A DNA stretch of 37,525 nt from an uncultured Dorea sp. (GTDB taxonomy: Bacteria > Bacillota > Clostridia > Lachnospirales > Lachnospiraceae): positions 1-37,525 of the forward strand of contig CAMBRQ010000025.1 of the NCBI GenBank assembly GCA_945870325.1, given 5' to 3'. Positions within the stretch are counted from its first letter, which is position 1, and every line of letters begins with the position of its first letter. The notes beneath the pieces are model-generated. The model made no database searches. It was given only the letters and a program-made list of their open reading frames with translations, and had not been told where the DNA came from. Both the position numbers and the translations under genes were made by a program. Of the stretch, positions 16,608 to 24,080 are shown one piece after another.

Positions 16608-17438
16608 ATGAGACAGGAGTATGGAAATGGTATATATGAATTAACAGAAGAGGAGAAAGAATTGGTCGAAGAACATAAACTGTTTTATGCAGATTTATTC
16701 AAATTTGGAAACAGTATTTTAGATAAGTGCTTTGATGATACAATAAAAGATTATGAATTGACTATATACTCAAACTTTTATAGAATAATGGAATTGTTAG
16801 ATACATTAAAAGTTATGACTGAAAATAGTTTGATTAATTCGGGATTTATTGTTTTACGTTCATTGATTGAAAGTGCTGTTCAATTATGCTATTTGATATC
16901 AGATAAGAACGAAATGCAAAAAAGAGCAACTATTTTGCAGATGCTGGATATTAAAAGAACAGCGGCTGATGGAAGACTATATTGGAAGAGAATGGAAGAA
17001 TATAGTTGCTATAAAGATTATATTGAAGTATTAAAACGAGACAAACCATTTTCTAATTGGTATAGTTATTGTGAAGGGAAGAGAACTACTTTAGAGGATT
17101 TGTTTGGTATAGTTGGCTGGCAGGATATATATACTAATCTTTACAGACCATTGTGTATTGAAACGCATGAGATTAGCCATATGGAAACAAACATTGTGCC
17201 AGGAAGAGGTAAATTTAATTTTAAGCCTTTTAGGATGTTTGAAAATCATGTATTATTGTTAAATTCCGTACTTACTGTTATGATACGAGTGTTGCATAGT
17301 ATAATGGACGTTTATGGTAATGAGAGGTTGAAAAAAGAGTGGGGTGTGTATGAAATAAAAGTTACAAAATATGTACAAGATAATAATGTTATTTCAGAAA
17401 TAGAAAAAGTATTTAGCCCCCTATCAAAGTGGTTTTGA
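16608..17438 (+). CDS. DUF5677-like hypothetical protein (HEPN-like helical)
   Basis: The 276-residue all-helical protein has the look of DUF5677: a helix with NFYRIMELLDTLKVMTENSL, the block VLRSLIESAVQLCYLISD (about 84-101) and a later ETHEISHMET followed by helices. DUF5677 proteins are of unknown function and some resemble HEPN-type helical domains, which include ribonucleases in defence systems. No textbook HEPN Rx4-6H motif is certain here; candidate residues are the Arg in VLRSLIE and the histidines in ETHEISHM. AGTAGGAGGAATATTTT precedes the ATG. The gene is visibly more AT-rich than its neighbours and follows a serine-recombinase remnant, so it is likely horizontally acquired. No membrane segment or signal peptide is seen. 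Confidence 0.65.
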   Translation: MRQEYGNGIYELTEEEKELVEEHKLFYADLFKFGNSILDKCFDDTIKDYELTIYSNFYRIMELLDTLKVMTENSLINSGFIVLRSLIESAVQLCYLISDKNEMQKRATILQMLDIKRTAADGRLYWKRMEEYSCYKDYIEVLKRDKPFSNWYSYCEGKRTTLEDLFGIVGWQDIYTNLYRPLCIETHEISHMETNIVPGRGKFNFKPFRMFENHVLLLNSVLTVMIRVLHSIMDVYGNERLKKEWGVYEIKVTKYVQDNNVISEIEKVFSPLSKWF

Positions 17439-17671
17439 CCGAGGAAGAGTGATATATTTCTCATGGAGAAAAAGATCAGAAAACAATAGAGATTTTAAGA
17501 GACAAACAGTTCGGAGCTATGTGGTAAACCAAAGACTGCATGATTCCGGGCTTTTTCTTTTATCTTTATACTTTTTAATTTTGCTTTCTGACTTTGCACA
17601 CTCCAAACAGGCAAAGTTAAAAAGTACAGGGCAAAATTAAAAGGTATATGTAAAAATCAAATTGTATCAAA

Positions 17672-17845
17672 ATCATCGTCCCGATAGAGCCTACCAGTAA
17701 TCTGGATTCTCTGAATGAGGGGATTATCCTGAAGTCACTGAAAGAGTCCTGTGACAGAAAGACGGTGATTCTGGTGTCGCATCGGAAGTCTACCATGAAT
17801 CTGGCAGATGTGGTATATGAGATGGATAATGGAAGATTGTCATAG
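17672..17845 (+). pseudogene. ABC transporter ATPase C-terminal fragment
   Basis: One frame encodes EPTSNLDSLNEGIILKSLKE, then TVILVSHRKSTMNLADVVYE and MDNGRLS before a stop. These are the Walker B/D-loop (EPTSNLDS), the H-loop histidine (LVSHRKS) and the usual C-terminus of an export-type ABC ATPase. The Walker A and signature parts are missing upstream, and no in-frame start is present. The usual DE of Walker B reads as IE. It is a decayed relic within the accessory patch. Confidence 0.8.
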
Positions 17846-18145
17846 GTGGATGATAGAGTAAGAGGATGTGCAGCCGGGATTATAGATTTCGCAATATGTA
17901 ATATTTGAGAAGGAAATCATGAAAGGGGACACCAGATGTGAATCCGGAGAAACTATCAGTAGTAGATCCTGTAGGTTGTTTGTTGATAAAAAAAGTACGT
18001 TAAGAGTTGGATTATGATGAATTAAAATGAGAACAGTGAGGAAATCGATTGTGTATCTCTTGATATAGTGGTACAATTGTGACGGAAAGAATGTTACAAA
18101 ACTCGTAAGAATGTAACATGTAATTTCAATAATTGGAGGTTAATT
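17846..18145 (+). other. Intergenic region upstream of degV with promoter and palindrome
   Basis: TTGTGT at 18049-18054, 17 bp and TACAAT at 18072-18077 form a plausible promoter. ATGTTAC (18091-18097) and GTAACAT (18113-18119) form an exact inverted repeat with a 15-bp centre just downstream of the predicted transcription start, a good place for a repressor. A 32-codon frame at 17919-18017 has a GAAGGA site but no recognisable product. AATTGGAGG serves degV. Confidence 0.45.
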
Positions 18146-19012
18146 ATGAAGGATTATATAATTTGTATGGATGCTTCTGGAGATATTATCGAAGAAGCAG
18201 CCAGAGTTAATAACATCAATTTTATACCAATGGAGTATTCTCTGGGCGACGAGATGCGGACATCCCATGGCTGTGAGAGTGAAGAGATATTGAAGAAGTT
18301 CTACGATGGACAGAGGAATGGAGACCTGACGAAGACGTCTCAGATATCACCATTCATGTACGAAGAGTATTTTAAACAATTTTTGGAAAAGGGACAGTCG
18401 GTGTTGTATTTTTGTCTTTCAAGTGGTCTGTCATCCACTTATGCGAGTGCCACGCTTGCAGCAGAGAATCTGAAAGAGGAGTATCCGGATGTGGAAGTAC
18501 TTCCGATTGATACCTTGTCAGCGACTGGTGGTATCGGGCTTCTTACAGAGATTGCCATCGATAACAAGAAGAATGGTATGGATATCCATGAGAACTTTGA
18601 AGCAATCAAAGTATTGATTCCGAAGATTCGTCATTATTTCATGGTTCAGGATCTGATGTACCTTAAGAGAGGCGGTCGTGTCAGTGCGGCAACAGCATTG
18701 GTAGGATCGGCGCTTAATATTAAGCCGATGCTTAAAATTGATGAGAATGGTAAGTTAGTAACGGTGGATAAGAAGCGTGGCAATAAGGCGGCTATGTCAT
18801 CACTCTTTACATATTTTAAGGAGAATTATAATCCTAACTTGAGTAAGATCATCTATATCTGTGATGCAGATACGCCGGAACTTGCAGACGCTCTGGTGGA
18901 GAAGGTGAAAGAAGCAGCACCTGATGTTATTATACGCCGGACGATGCTGTCGCCGATCATTGGGGCGCATACGGGACCGGGGATGCTGTCGATGATTTTG
19001 ATGGGAATTTAG
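18146..19012 (+). CDS. degV: DegV family fatty-acid-binding protein
   Basis: The 288-residue protein matches DegV along its length: KDYIICMDASGDI at the N-terminus, LTKTSQISPFMYEEYF (fatty-acid carboxylate site), LSSGLSSTYASA, MYLKRGGRVSAATALVG and the C-terminal IIGAHTGPGMLSMILMG. DegV proteins bind fatty acids in two-domain cytoplasmic folds; related FakB proteins present fatty acids to the kinase FakA. No fakA is adjacent, so a FakB role is open. The stop codon falls inside GGGAATTTAG, the motif found at several ends of the structured repeat family; the repeat begins 21 nt later. Confidence 0.93.
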   Translation: MKDYIICMDASGDIIEEAARVNNINFIPMEYSLGDEMRTSHGCESEEILKKFYDGQRNGDLTKTSQISPFMYEEYFKQFLEKGQSVLYFCLSSGLSSTYASATLAAENLKEEYPDVEVLPIDTLSATGGIGLLTEIAIDNKKNGMDIHENFEAIKVLIPKIRHYFMVQDLMYLKRGGRVSAATALVGSALNIKPMLKIDENGKLVTVDKKRGNKAAMSSLFTYFKENYNPNLSKIIYICDADTPELADALVEKVKEAAPDVIIRRTMLSPIIGAHTGPGMLSMILMGI

Positions 19013-19033
19013 TTTATGAAGAGTTGTTCAAGC

Positions 19034-19345
19034 GTGTACGGTATAGAGGATAGATTGGGTGGTTCAGTGTCGACTCCAGTCGCCTACAATCCGTAGATTC
19101 AAAATAGATCTAAAATCAGGAACCGAATGTAATCACCGGACAAATCTGAAGATTTCTCCGGCTCAGACATTCTTGAATTCTATGCTAGTGGCACAGAATT
19201 CATCCTGATTCAGACCTATTTTTCATCAATGGCTTGTATGGCTCTTCTACGACACTGAACCACCCAATCTACCCTCTATGCCTGACATTCTTTGTGTGTA
19301 ACTCTTCATGAACGGGGAGGATTCTTGGCAGGGTGCGTATAGTTG
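19034..19345 (+). repeat. Structured dispersed repeat, copy 2 (complete cloverleaf)
   Basis: It starts with GTGTACGG (19034-19041). The outer stem is an exact 22-bp inverted repeat, 19051-19072 against 19250-19271. The inner stem pairs about 19104-19121 with 19203-19219. Inside are arm 1 (19136-19161) and arm 2 (19175-19201). Left internal-loop sequence includes TCGCCTACAATCCGTA and the right includes the TTTTTCATCAATGG type. A tail (19272-19336) matches the other copies. The outer-stem sequence is unlike that of copies 3 and 4, yet pairing is perfect. No coding sequence is present. Confidence 0.88.
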
Positions 19346-19619
19346 TTTTATCTGTCTTGGTATGTAATTTCGAGTGATTCACCCGCTGTTTTCGCCAATA
19401 TTACATACCCTAATGCCAAAACCCTGAGTCATAGTATGTAATCATCAATAATCTGGTCTAACACTGCCAAGATTACTGCCGCTGGTGGCAATACTTCATA
19501 CACATCCATCAGCAATCCGGTCTCCGCTAATTCCAACTAGTTCCAAGTGGTTCTAACTATCAACATGTTTGCTTGTCCTAGTTTGCTTGTCTTAATTTAC
19601 TTACCTTATCTTATTTCAG
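19346..19619. other. Spacer between two convergent structured repeats
   Basis: Non-coding. GGTATGTAAT (19359-19368) and ATTACATACC (19400-19409) form a perfect 10-bp stem. Further on are low-complexity stretches with recurring TTTGCTTGTC and CCAA/GTTCC words. No gene, promoter or terminator is convincing. The segment joins copy 2 and copy 3 into one island with opposing GTGTACGG ends. Confidence 0.6.
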
Positions 19620-19952
19620 CCATCGTTTCCTGCCAATACCGTTCCCCATTGCACCCCGCCAGGAATCCTCACAGTTCATGAAGAGTCACACATAAGAATG
19701 TCAGGCAGAGAGGGACAGTATGGGCGTTCATATCCGTAGAAGAGCCATACAAGCCGTTAGTGAAAAAGAGGTCTGAAATTAGGAGGGCTTCTGTACTACC
19801 AGTACAGAAGTCCAGACTATCGTGGGCGGAAAATCATCAAGATTTTGCGTCCGCTATAGTCGGTGCCTAATTCCAGACCTCTTTTGAACTTACGGATTAT
19901 AGGCGACTGGAGTCGGATACGAACGCCCATACTGTCTCTCTCCGCCGTACAC
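19620..19952 (-). repeat. Structured dispersed repeat, copy 3 (complete cloverleaf, inverted)
   Basis: Read on the minus strand it starts with GTGTACGG (19952-19945), directly downstream of the K+ channel gene. The outer stem pairs 19707-19736 with 19914-19941, largely complementary. The inner stem pairs 19762-19783 with 19866-19885. The arms are 19788-19810 and 19815-19861. The tail runs to about 19620. Tail and loop segments match copies 1 and 2 closely, whereas the two arms and the outer stem have other sequences than copy 2. Confidence 0.88.
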
Positions 19953-19973
19953 TCCACATATACTCTTTAAGAA

Positions 19974-21179
19974 CTAAATTTCAATACTATTCACATGATT
20001 CATATGCATCTGTGTATACAAGATCACAGTATCCCCTTCTCTCAACACCATATTCCCATTCGGAATCAGTACCTTTTTCTTACGTTTGATCAATACAATA
20101 AGAGTTTGGCGGGAGATATCCAGATCCCGGATGCGTTGTCCGTTCCATGGATGATTCTTCTGAAGAATCAGTTCCTTAAGGTCAATATGTTCATGATCAT
20201 GGAAGGATTCTGCGCCCAGTACCATAGTATCGTTTGCTTTCAGCACGATATTGCCACGTGGGATGATAATCTTATGGTTACGCTGGATTGCTGCTACGAT
20301 AACACCTTCCGGCAAGCCCAGTTCGGCAATGCTGTGTCCAACCCACTGATCATGCTCTGAAAGATGCATCTTGATGAAGTGAATGGCTGCCTCATGTCCA
20401 TATTCGCTCATTCGTTTGATGTGAGAATATTGATCAACGAATCCTGCGGATATGATACCGGTAGGGATTGCAACCATACCGACACCAAGGAAGGTAATGA
20501 ATATGCCGAACATTTTTCCCAGTGTTGTGATGGGATAGATGTCACCATATCCAACGGTCAGCAGAGTAGAGGCAGCCCACCAGATGCCGGAGAAGGCATT
20601 CGTGAATACCTCTGGCTGGGCATTATGTTCCAGACTATACATACACAGGCTGGATGCGAGCATCAGAACTAATATAATGAAGACAGAGGAGAAGAGTTGC
20701 TGCTTCTTGCTGGTAATAACCTCTGTAATAACATTCAATGAATCATAATAGGCATTGATCCGGAAGAGCCGGAAGATGCGGGCGATTCGGAACATCCGGA
20801 ATGCAACTGCGCCTGATGGGAAGAATATAGGCAGATAGTATGGCAAAAAGGAGAGCAGATCTACAATCCCGATAAATGATATCATGTATTTTAAAAGTGC
20901 TTTTGGTTCGCTAAGATTGGGATACCGGTATTTGGCAGTCCATAGTCTTAATATGTAGTCGATGCAGAAAGTTGCAACGGTGATTTTTTCCAGCACGAGA
21001 AGCCAGGTACCATATTGAAGATTGATATGATCGAATGTACACAGAACGCTGACTGTAAGATTCAGGATAATAAAAAAGGTATTCAGAAAGTCGTAGCCAC
21101 GACTGATACTGTCAATATCATTTCCAACTTCCACAATCTCAAAAACACGTTTTCGACGCTGTTCCCAAGTCTTATCCAT
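19974..21179 (-). CDS. Voltage-gated potassium channel with C-terminal TrkA-C/RCK domains
   Basis: The 401-residue protein has a six-helix voltage-gated channel (about 30-250). S4 is strongly charged, with Arg at 128, 131, 134, 137 and 140. The selectivity filter TVGYGD lies at 208-213, between S5 and S6. Two TrkA-C-like blocks follow (about 285-340, with VIVAAIQRNHKIIIPRGNIV, and 350-397, with TLIVLIKRKKKVLIPNGNMV), each ending in a D-T-M/V-I-L strand. It should conduct K+ across the cytoplasmic membrane and may be gated by both voltage and a ligand such as a nucleotide; the TrkA-C ligand is not predictable. GCAGGAGGACATTTACT precedes the ATG. The stop codon lies in the GAAATTTAG flank of repeat copy 3. 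Confidence 0.93.
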   Translation of the reverse strand: MDKTWEQRRKRVFEIVEVGNDIDSISRGYDFLNTFFIILNLTVSVLCTFDHINLQYGTWLLVLEKITVATFCIDYILRLWTAKYRYPNLSEPKALLKYMISFIGIVDLLSFLPYYLPIFFPSGAVAFRMFRIARIFRLFRINAYYDSLNVITEVITSKKQQLFSSVFIILVLMLASSLCMYSLEHNAQPEVFTNAFSGIWWAASTLLTVGYGDIYPITTLGKMFGIFITFLGVGMVAIPTGIISAGFVDQYSHIKRMSEYGHEAAIHFIKMHLSEHDQWVGHSIAELGLPEGVIVAAIQRNHKIIIPRGNIVLKANDTMVLGAESFHDHEHIDLKELILQKNHPWNGQRIRDLDISRQTLIVLIKRKKKVLIPNGNMVLREGDTVILYTQMHMNHVNSIEI

Positions 21180-21286
21180 AGTAAATGTCCTCCTGCAAGA
21201 TATTGCATGGCAGATGCCGTCTTCATTGTACTATAAATTTTGCGATTTTAATATATTGACTTTTAACAAAAACCAAGTTATCAATT

Positions 21287-21320
21287 AAAAAACAGATGTC
21301 GCACGGGCATCTGTCTTTTA
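21287..21320 (-). terminator. Rho-independent terminator of the amino-acid ABC operon
   Basis: On the minus strand ACAGATG and CATCTGT pair around a GC-rich loop and are followed by six T residues. On the plus strand the hairpin is followed by CTTTT, so it might also work weakly in that direction. Confidence 0.8.
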
Positions 21321-21335
21321 AATAATTATATTCAT

Positions 21336-22121
21336 TTATTCCTGTGTGAATCTTGATAAGAACTGCCGTGTACGTTCTTCCTTCGGATGTTCCATCACCT
21401 GGATCGGATCGCCCTGTTCCAGGATACATCCGTCATCCATGAAGATTACATGGTCAGCCACATCTCTGGCAAATGCCATCTCATGAGTAACAATTACCAT
21501 CGTCGTCTTCTGATCTGCCAGTTCCTTGATTACTCTTAATACCTCTCCGGTCAATTCTGGATCCAAAGCGGAAGTCGGTTCATCAAAGCAGAGAATATCC
21601 GGCTGGAGTGCAAGGGCGCGGGCGATTGCAACACGCTGGCACTGGCCGCCTGAGAGTTGATGCGGATAGTTATTCATCCGGTCAGACAGTCCCATCTGGT
21701 TAAGAAGGGTTTCTGCCTGTTCCTTAATCTCAGCAAGAATCTCTTTCTTTCGTGATTTATAATCTGGCTGTTCTTTTGCCAGAAGTTCCTTTGCTAACAT
21801 AACATTTTCCAGTGCTGTGTACTGTGGAAAGAGATTAAAAGACTGGAATACCAGGCCGAAATGAAGTCTCTTCTTACGAATCTGAGATTCCTGCATGGTG
21901 GCAGGATCTTCGGCATCGAACAGCGTCTTTCCGTTGACACGGATCACACCCTTATCAGGACGCTCGAGGAAATTGAGGCATCGAAGAAGTGTTGTCTTTC
22001 CGCTTCCGGAGGAACCGATGATGGAGACAACCTGCCCTTTTTCCAGAGAGAAACTGATGTCTTTTAATACTTCTGTATGATCGAATGATTTGCGAATGTG
22101 TTCTACTTCTAATATTGGCAT
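21336..22121 (-). CDS. Polar amino acid ABC transporter, ATP-binding protein (GlnQ/HisP type)
   Basis: The 261-residue ATPase has Walker A (GSSGSGKTTLLR), Q-loop region, signature LSGGQCQRVAIARAL, Walker B with DEPTSALDPE and the H-loop VTHEMAFAR. These are typical of the polar amino-acid uptake family, which drives import of amino acids such as glutamine, histidine or cystine. AGGAGG lies close before the ATG, and the gene follows the permease by 10 bp. It is the last gene of a three-gene operon ending at the terminator just downstream. Confidence 0.96.
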   Translation of the reverse strand: MPILEVEHIRKSFDHTEVLKDISFSLEKGQVVSIIGSSGSGKTTLLRCLNFLERPDKGVIRVNGKTLFDAEDPATMQESQIRKKRLHFGLVFQSFNLFPQYTALENVMLAKELLAKEQPDYKSRKKEILAEIKEQAETLLNQMGLSDRMNNYPHQLSGGQCQRVAIARALALQPDILCFDEPTSALDPELTGEVLRVIKELADQKTTMVIVTHEMAFARDVADHVIFMDDGCILEQGDPIQVMEHPKEERTRQFLSRFTQE

Positions 22122-22131
22122 GGTGCTCCTC

Positions 22132-22818
22132 CTATCTGAAATAATCTAATTTCTTTTCTAACCGTCCAAGCAGAACCGTCAGGATACCATTACAGATGAG
22201 ATAGTATACAGCGGTAAAGAACAGAGGCCAGATGGCTCCGGAGATACCCTGCGAACCTTTCATGAACGCTTGTCCTGCCCAGATAATCTCCTGAAGGGCG
22301 ATGATACGCGCAAGCGAGGTATCTTTGACCAGTGTTATGATTTCATTGGACATAGGCGGAACGATACGCTTGATCATCTGGAGCAGCGTGATCTTGAAGA
22401 AGATCTGGCTCTTGGTCATGCCCAGTACGAGTCCGGCTTCTTCTTGACCCACCGGAACACCCTGGATGCCTCCACGGTAGATCTCGGAGAAGTAACAGGC
22501 GTAGTTGATGATAAATGCTACGGATGCAGCCAGGAATCGCCCTGCTTCGCCGCCTCCCCAGATCGGATTATGTAATACCAGACCAGGGAAATAATAGACG
22601 ATCAGAAGTTGAATCATCAGTGGAGTTCCCCGGATAATCCAGACAATAAATTTACTGAGATAACTGAGCGGTCGGAATTTGGACATTGAGCCAAATGAGA
22701 TGATGAGTCCAAGCGGTATCGCGCCGATCAGTGTTACAAAAAATAGTTTTAACGTCTGTAAAAAGCCGACATTCAATGATTGAATAACGATGGGCATCTG
22801 TTGTAGAATCAGTTCCAT
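22132..22818 (-). CDS. Polar amino acid ABC transporter, permease
   Basis: The 228-residue membrane protein matches the HisM/GlnP family. It has about five helices, with GFLQTLKLFFVTLIGAIPLG at the start and the EAA-type coupling loop in EEAGLVLGMTKSQIFFKITL followed by a Pro-rich turn (IVPPMSNEIITLVKDTSLA). A single permease gene implies a homodimer. It lies between the binding-protein gene and the ATPase gene. A hairpin upstream (22894-22927) may lower its expression relative to the binding protein. Confidence 0.95.
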   Translation of the reverse strand: MELILQQMPIVIQSLNVGFLQTLKLFFVTLIGAIPLGLIISFGSMSKFRPLSYLSKFIVWIIRGTPLMIQLLIVYYFPGLVLHNPIWGGGEAGRFLAASVAFIINYACYFSEIYRGGIQGVPVGQEEAGLVLGMTKSQIFFKITLLQMIKRIVPPMSNEIITLVKDTSLARIIALQEIIWAGQAFMKGSQGISGAIWPLFFTAVYYLICNGILTVLLGRLEKKLDYFR

Positions 22819-22848
22819 GATATTTCCTGCTTTCTCTTAGAATTTCAG

Positions 22849-22885
22849 TTGCCGAAGCATCCGAAAGGAACTGCCGGTGGCAGGT
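22849..22885 (+). repeat. Short dispersed element, copy B
   Basis: GCCGAAGCATCCGAAAGGAA and following bases match the element at 11216-11251 with few differences. It lies in the binding protein-permease gap, oriented against the operon. Its function is unknown. Confidence 0.5.
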
Positions 22886-22893
22886 CCTGTAGG

Positions 22894-22927
22894 TGAAAAA
22901 TAGAGGGCGGAAGATTCCGCTCTCTAT
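22894..22927 (-). terminator. Intra-operon hairpin after the binding-protein gene
   Basis: On the minus strand TAGAGAGCGGA pairs with TCCGCCCTCTA around a short loop, followed by TTTTT. It lies right after the binding-protein stop codon. Partial terminators at this position are a common way to make more binding protein than membrane components. Confidence 0.75.
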
Positions 22928-22963
22928 TCCTTTGTAAAATGTAATGAATCAATATTCAAGTAA

Positions 22964-23797
22964 TTACTGCTCGATGACCGCTGCCTGTACACCATAAGTC
23001 TCTGCAGTCTCAAGCATGCTTCCATCTTCATAACTTGTTTTAAAGAACTCGTTCAGTGCCTCTGCAAGATCAGAACCTTTACGGAAACCAACACCATACT
23101 CTTCGCTGTTCAGCCCAACCGTGTAAGTAAGATCAGCGTAACCTGTTCCTTCTCCTACCATAGCAGCTGCCATCAGAGAATCGATCACTGCTGCATCAGA
23201 AGTACCTGCTGCAACTTCCATCAGGGCATCAGACTGAGCCTTTACTGGTGTGTAGTTAAGTCCAAGAGCGCTGACTTCTTCTTCACCGGCGCTTCCTGCC
23301 TCTACAGCGAATGTCAGATCAGACAGGCTGTCAACATCCTGATAATCATCAGCCTTGTCAACAGGAACGATTACGATCTGAGCATTGTTACAGTAAGCAT
23401 TGGAGCATTCCATAGAACTTGTTACTTCATCGGTAAGAGTCATACCATTCCATACACAGTCGATGGTCTTGCCGTCTAATTCCATAATCTTGTTGTCCCA
23501 GTCAATCTCTACGAATTCGACTTCTACGCCAAGGCTTTCCGCAAAGGCAGCAGCCATGTCAGCATCGAAACCAATCCAGTCACCATTCTCATCTTTGTAA
23601 TCCATTGGCTCAAAATCTGTGATACCAACGACTAAAGTTCCTTTATCCTTTACATATTCCATATCGCTTCCATCAGAAGAGCCTGAATCAGATTCTGCTT
23701 TTGCATCGCTGTCTGAACTAGAATCAGATGAACCGCCACAGGCAGTGAGGGACATGACCATAAGTAAAGTCATCATAAGTGCAATAAATTTTTTCAT
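22964..23797 (-). CDS. Polar amino acid ABC transporter, substrate-binding lipoprotein
   Basis: The 277-residue protein starts with a lipoprotein signal (KKFIALMMTLLMVMSLTACG) whose lipobox cysteine follows LTA. An Asp/Ser-rich linker comes next, then a type-2 periplasmic-binding fold beginning DKGTLVVGITDFEPMDYKDE and GFDADMAAAFAESLGVEVEF. It captures an amino acid at the outer face of the membrane and delivers it to the permease encoded next. Sequence alone does not tell which amino acid. A strong promoter lies upstream, and a hairpin follows the gene. Confidence 0.95.
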   Translation of the reverse strand: MKKFIALMMTLLMVMSLTACGGSSDSSSDSDAKAESDSGSSDGSDMEYVKDKGTLVVGITDFEPMDYKDENGDWIGFDADMAAAFAESLGVEVEFVEIDWDNKIMELDGKTIDCVWNGMTLTDEVTSSMECSNAYCNNAQIVIVPVDKADDYQDVDSLSDLTFAVEAGSAGEEEVSALGLNYTPVKAQSDALMEVAAGTSDAAVIDSLMAAAMVGEGTGYADLTYTVGLNSEEYGVGFRKGSDLAEALNEFFKTSYEDGSMLETAETYGVQAAVIEQ

Positions 23798-23844
23798 AAT
23801 TTAATAAATCCTCCTAATATATGTAATATAAAAACCACGTCACT

Positions 23845-23873
23845 ATAGTAACAATTTACCATAATAAAGTCAA
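23845..23873 (-). promoter_or_regulatory. Sigma-A promoter of the amino-acid ABC operon
   Basis: On the minus strand TTGACT (23873-23868), a 17-bp spacer and TACTAT (23850-23845) form a near-consensus promoter, with a leader of about 40 nt carrying AGGAGG. Confidence 0.75.
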
Positions 23874-24017
23874 TAGTAAGATTTGGGATTTTTGAATTAA
23901 GTCAAAATGTGTCTGAAATGTGTGAAAGTTTATTTAAACTGCGTATGAAAATATTATTGTAGAAATAATAATAAAAAGTCAAATGATATAAATTCTTAGA
24001 TTTCATGCGATAAAAAG

Positions 24018-24055
24018 TGTACGTTATTGACAATATGTACGTTTTTTGATATTAT
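24018..24055 (+). promoter_or_regulatory. Promoter and repeat operator of the toxin-antitoxin pair
   Basis: TTGACA (24027-24032), 17 bp and TATTAT (24050-24055) form a strong promoter. TGTACGTT occurs at 24018-24025 and 24036-24043, 18 bp apart, on both sides of the -35 box. The spacing suits autoregulation by a dimeric antitoxin. Confidence 0.65.
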
Positions 24056-24080
24056 GGAGGTATCAAAGGAGATGATTGAT

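Noticed and set aside
17449..17640. 63-codon ORF after the DUF5677-like gene
   Set aside because: Its start has no clear ribosome binding site and it covers AT-rich decayed sequence; no motif is visible.
19034..19952. CRISPR array or integron attC cluster
   Set aside because: There are no short regularly spaced repeats with spacers and no Cas genes. attC sites were considered because of variable stems with conserved ends, but no integron-type core sites or cassette ORFs are present.
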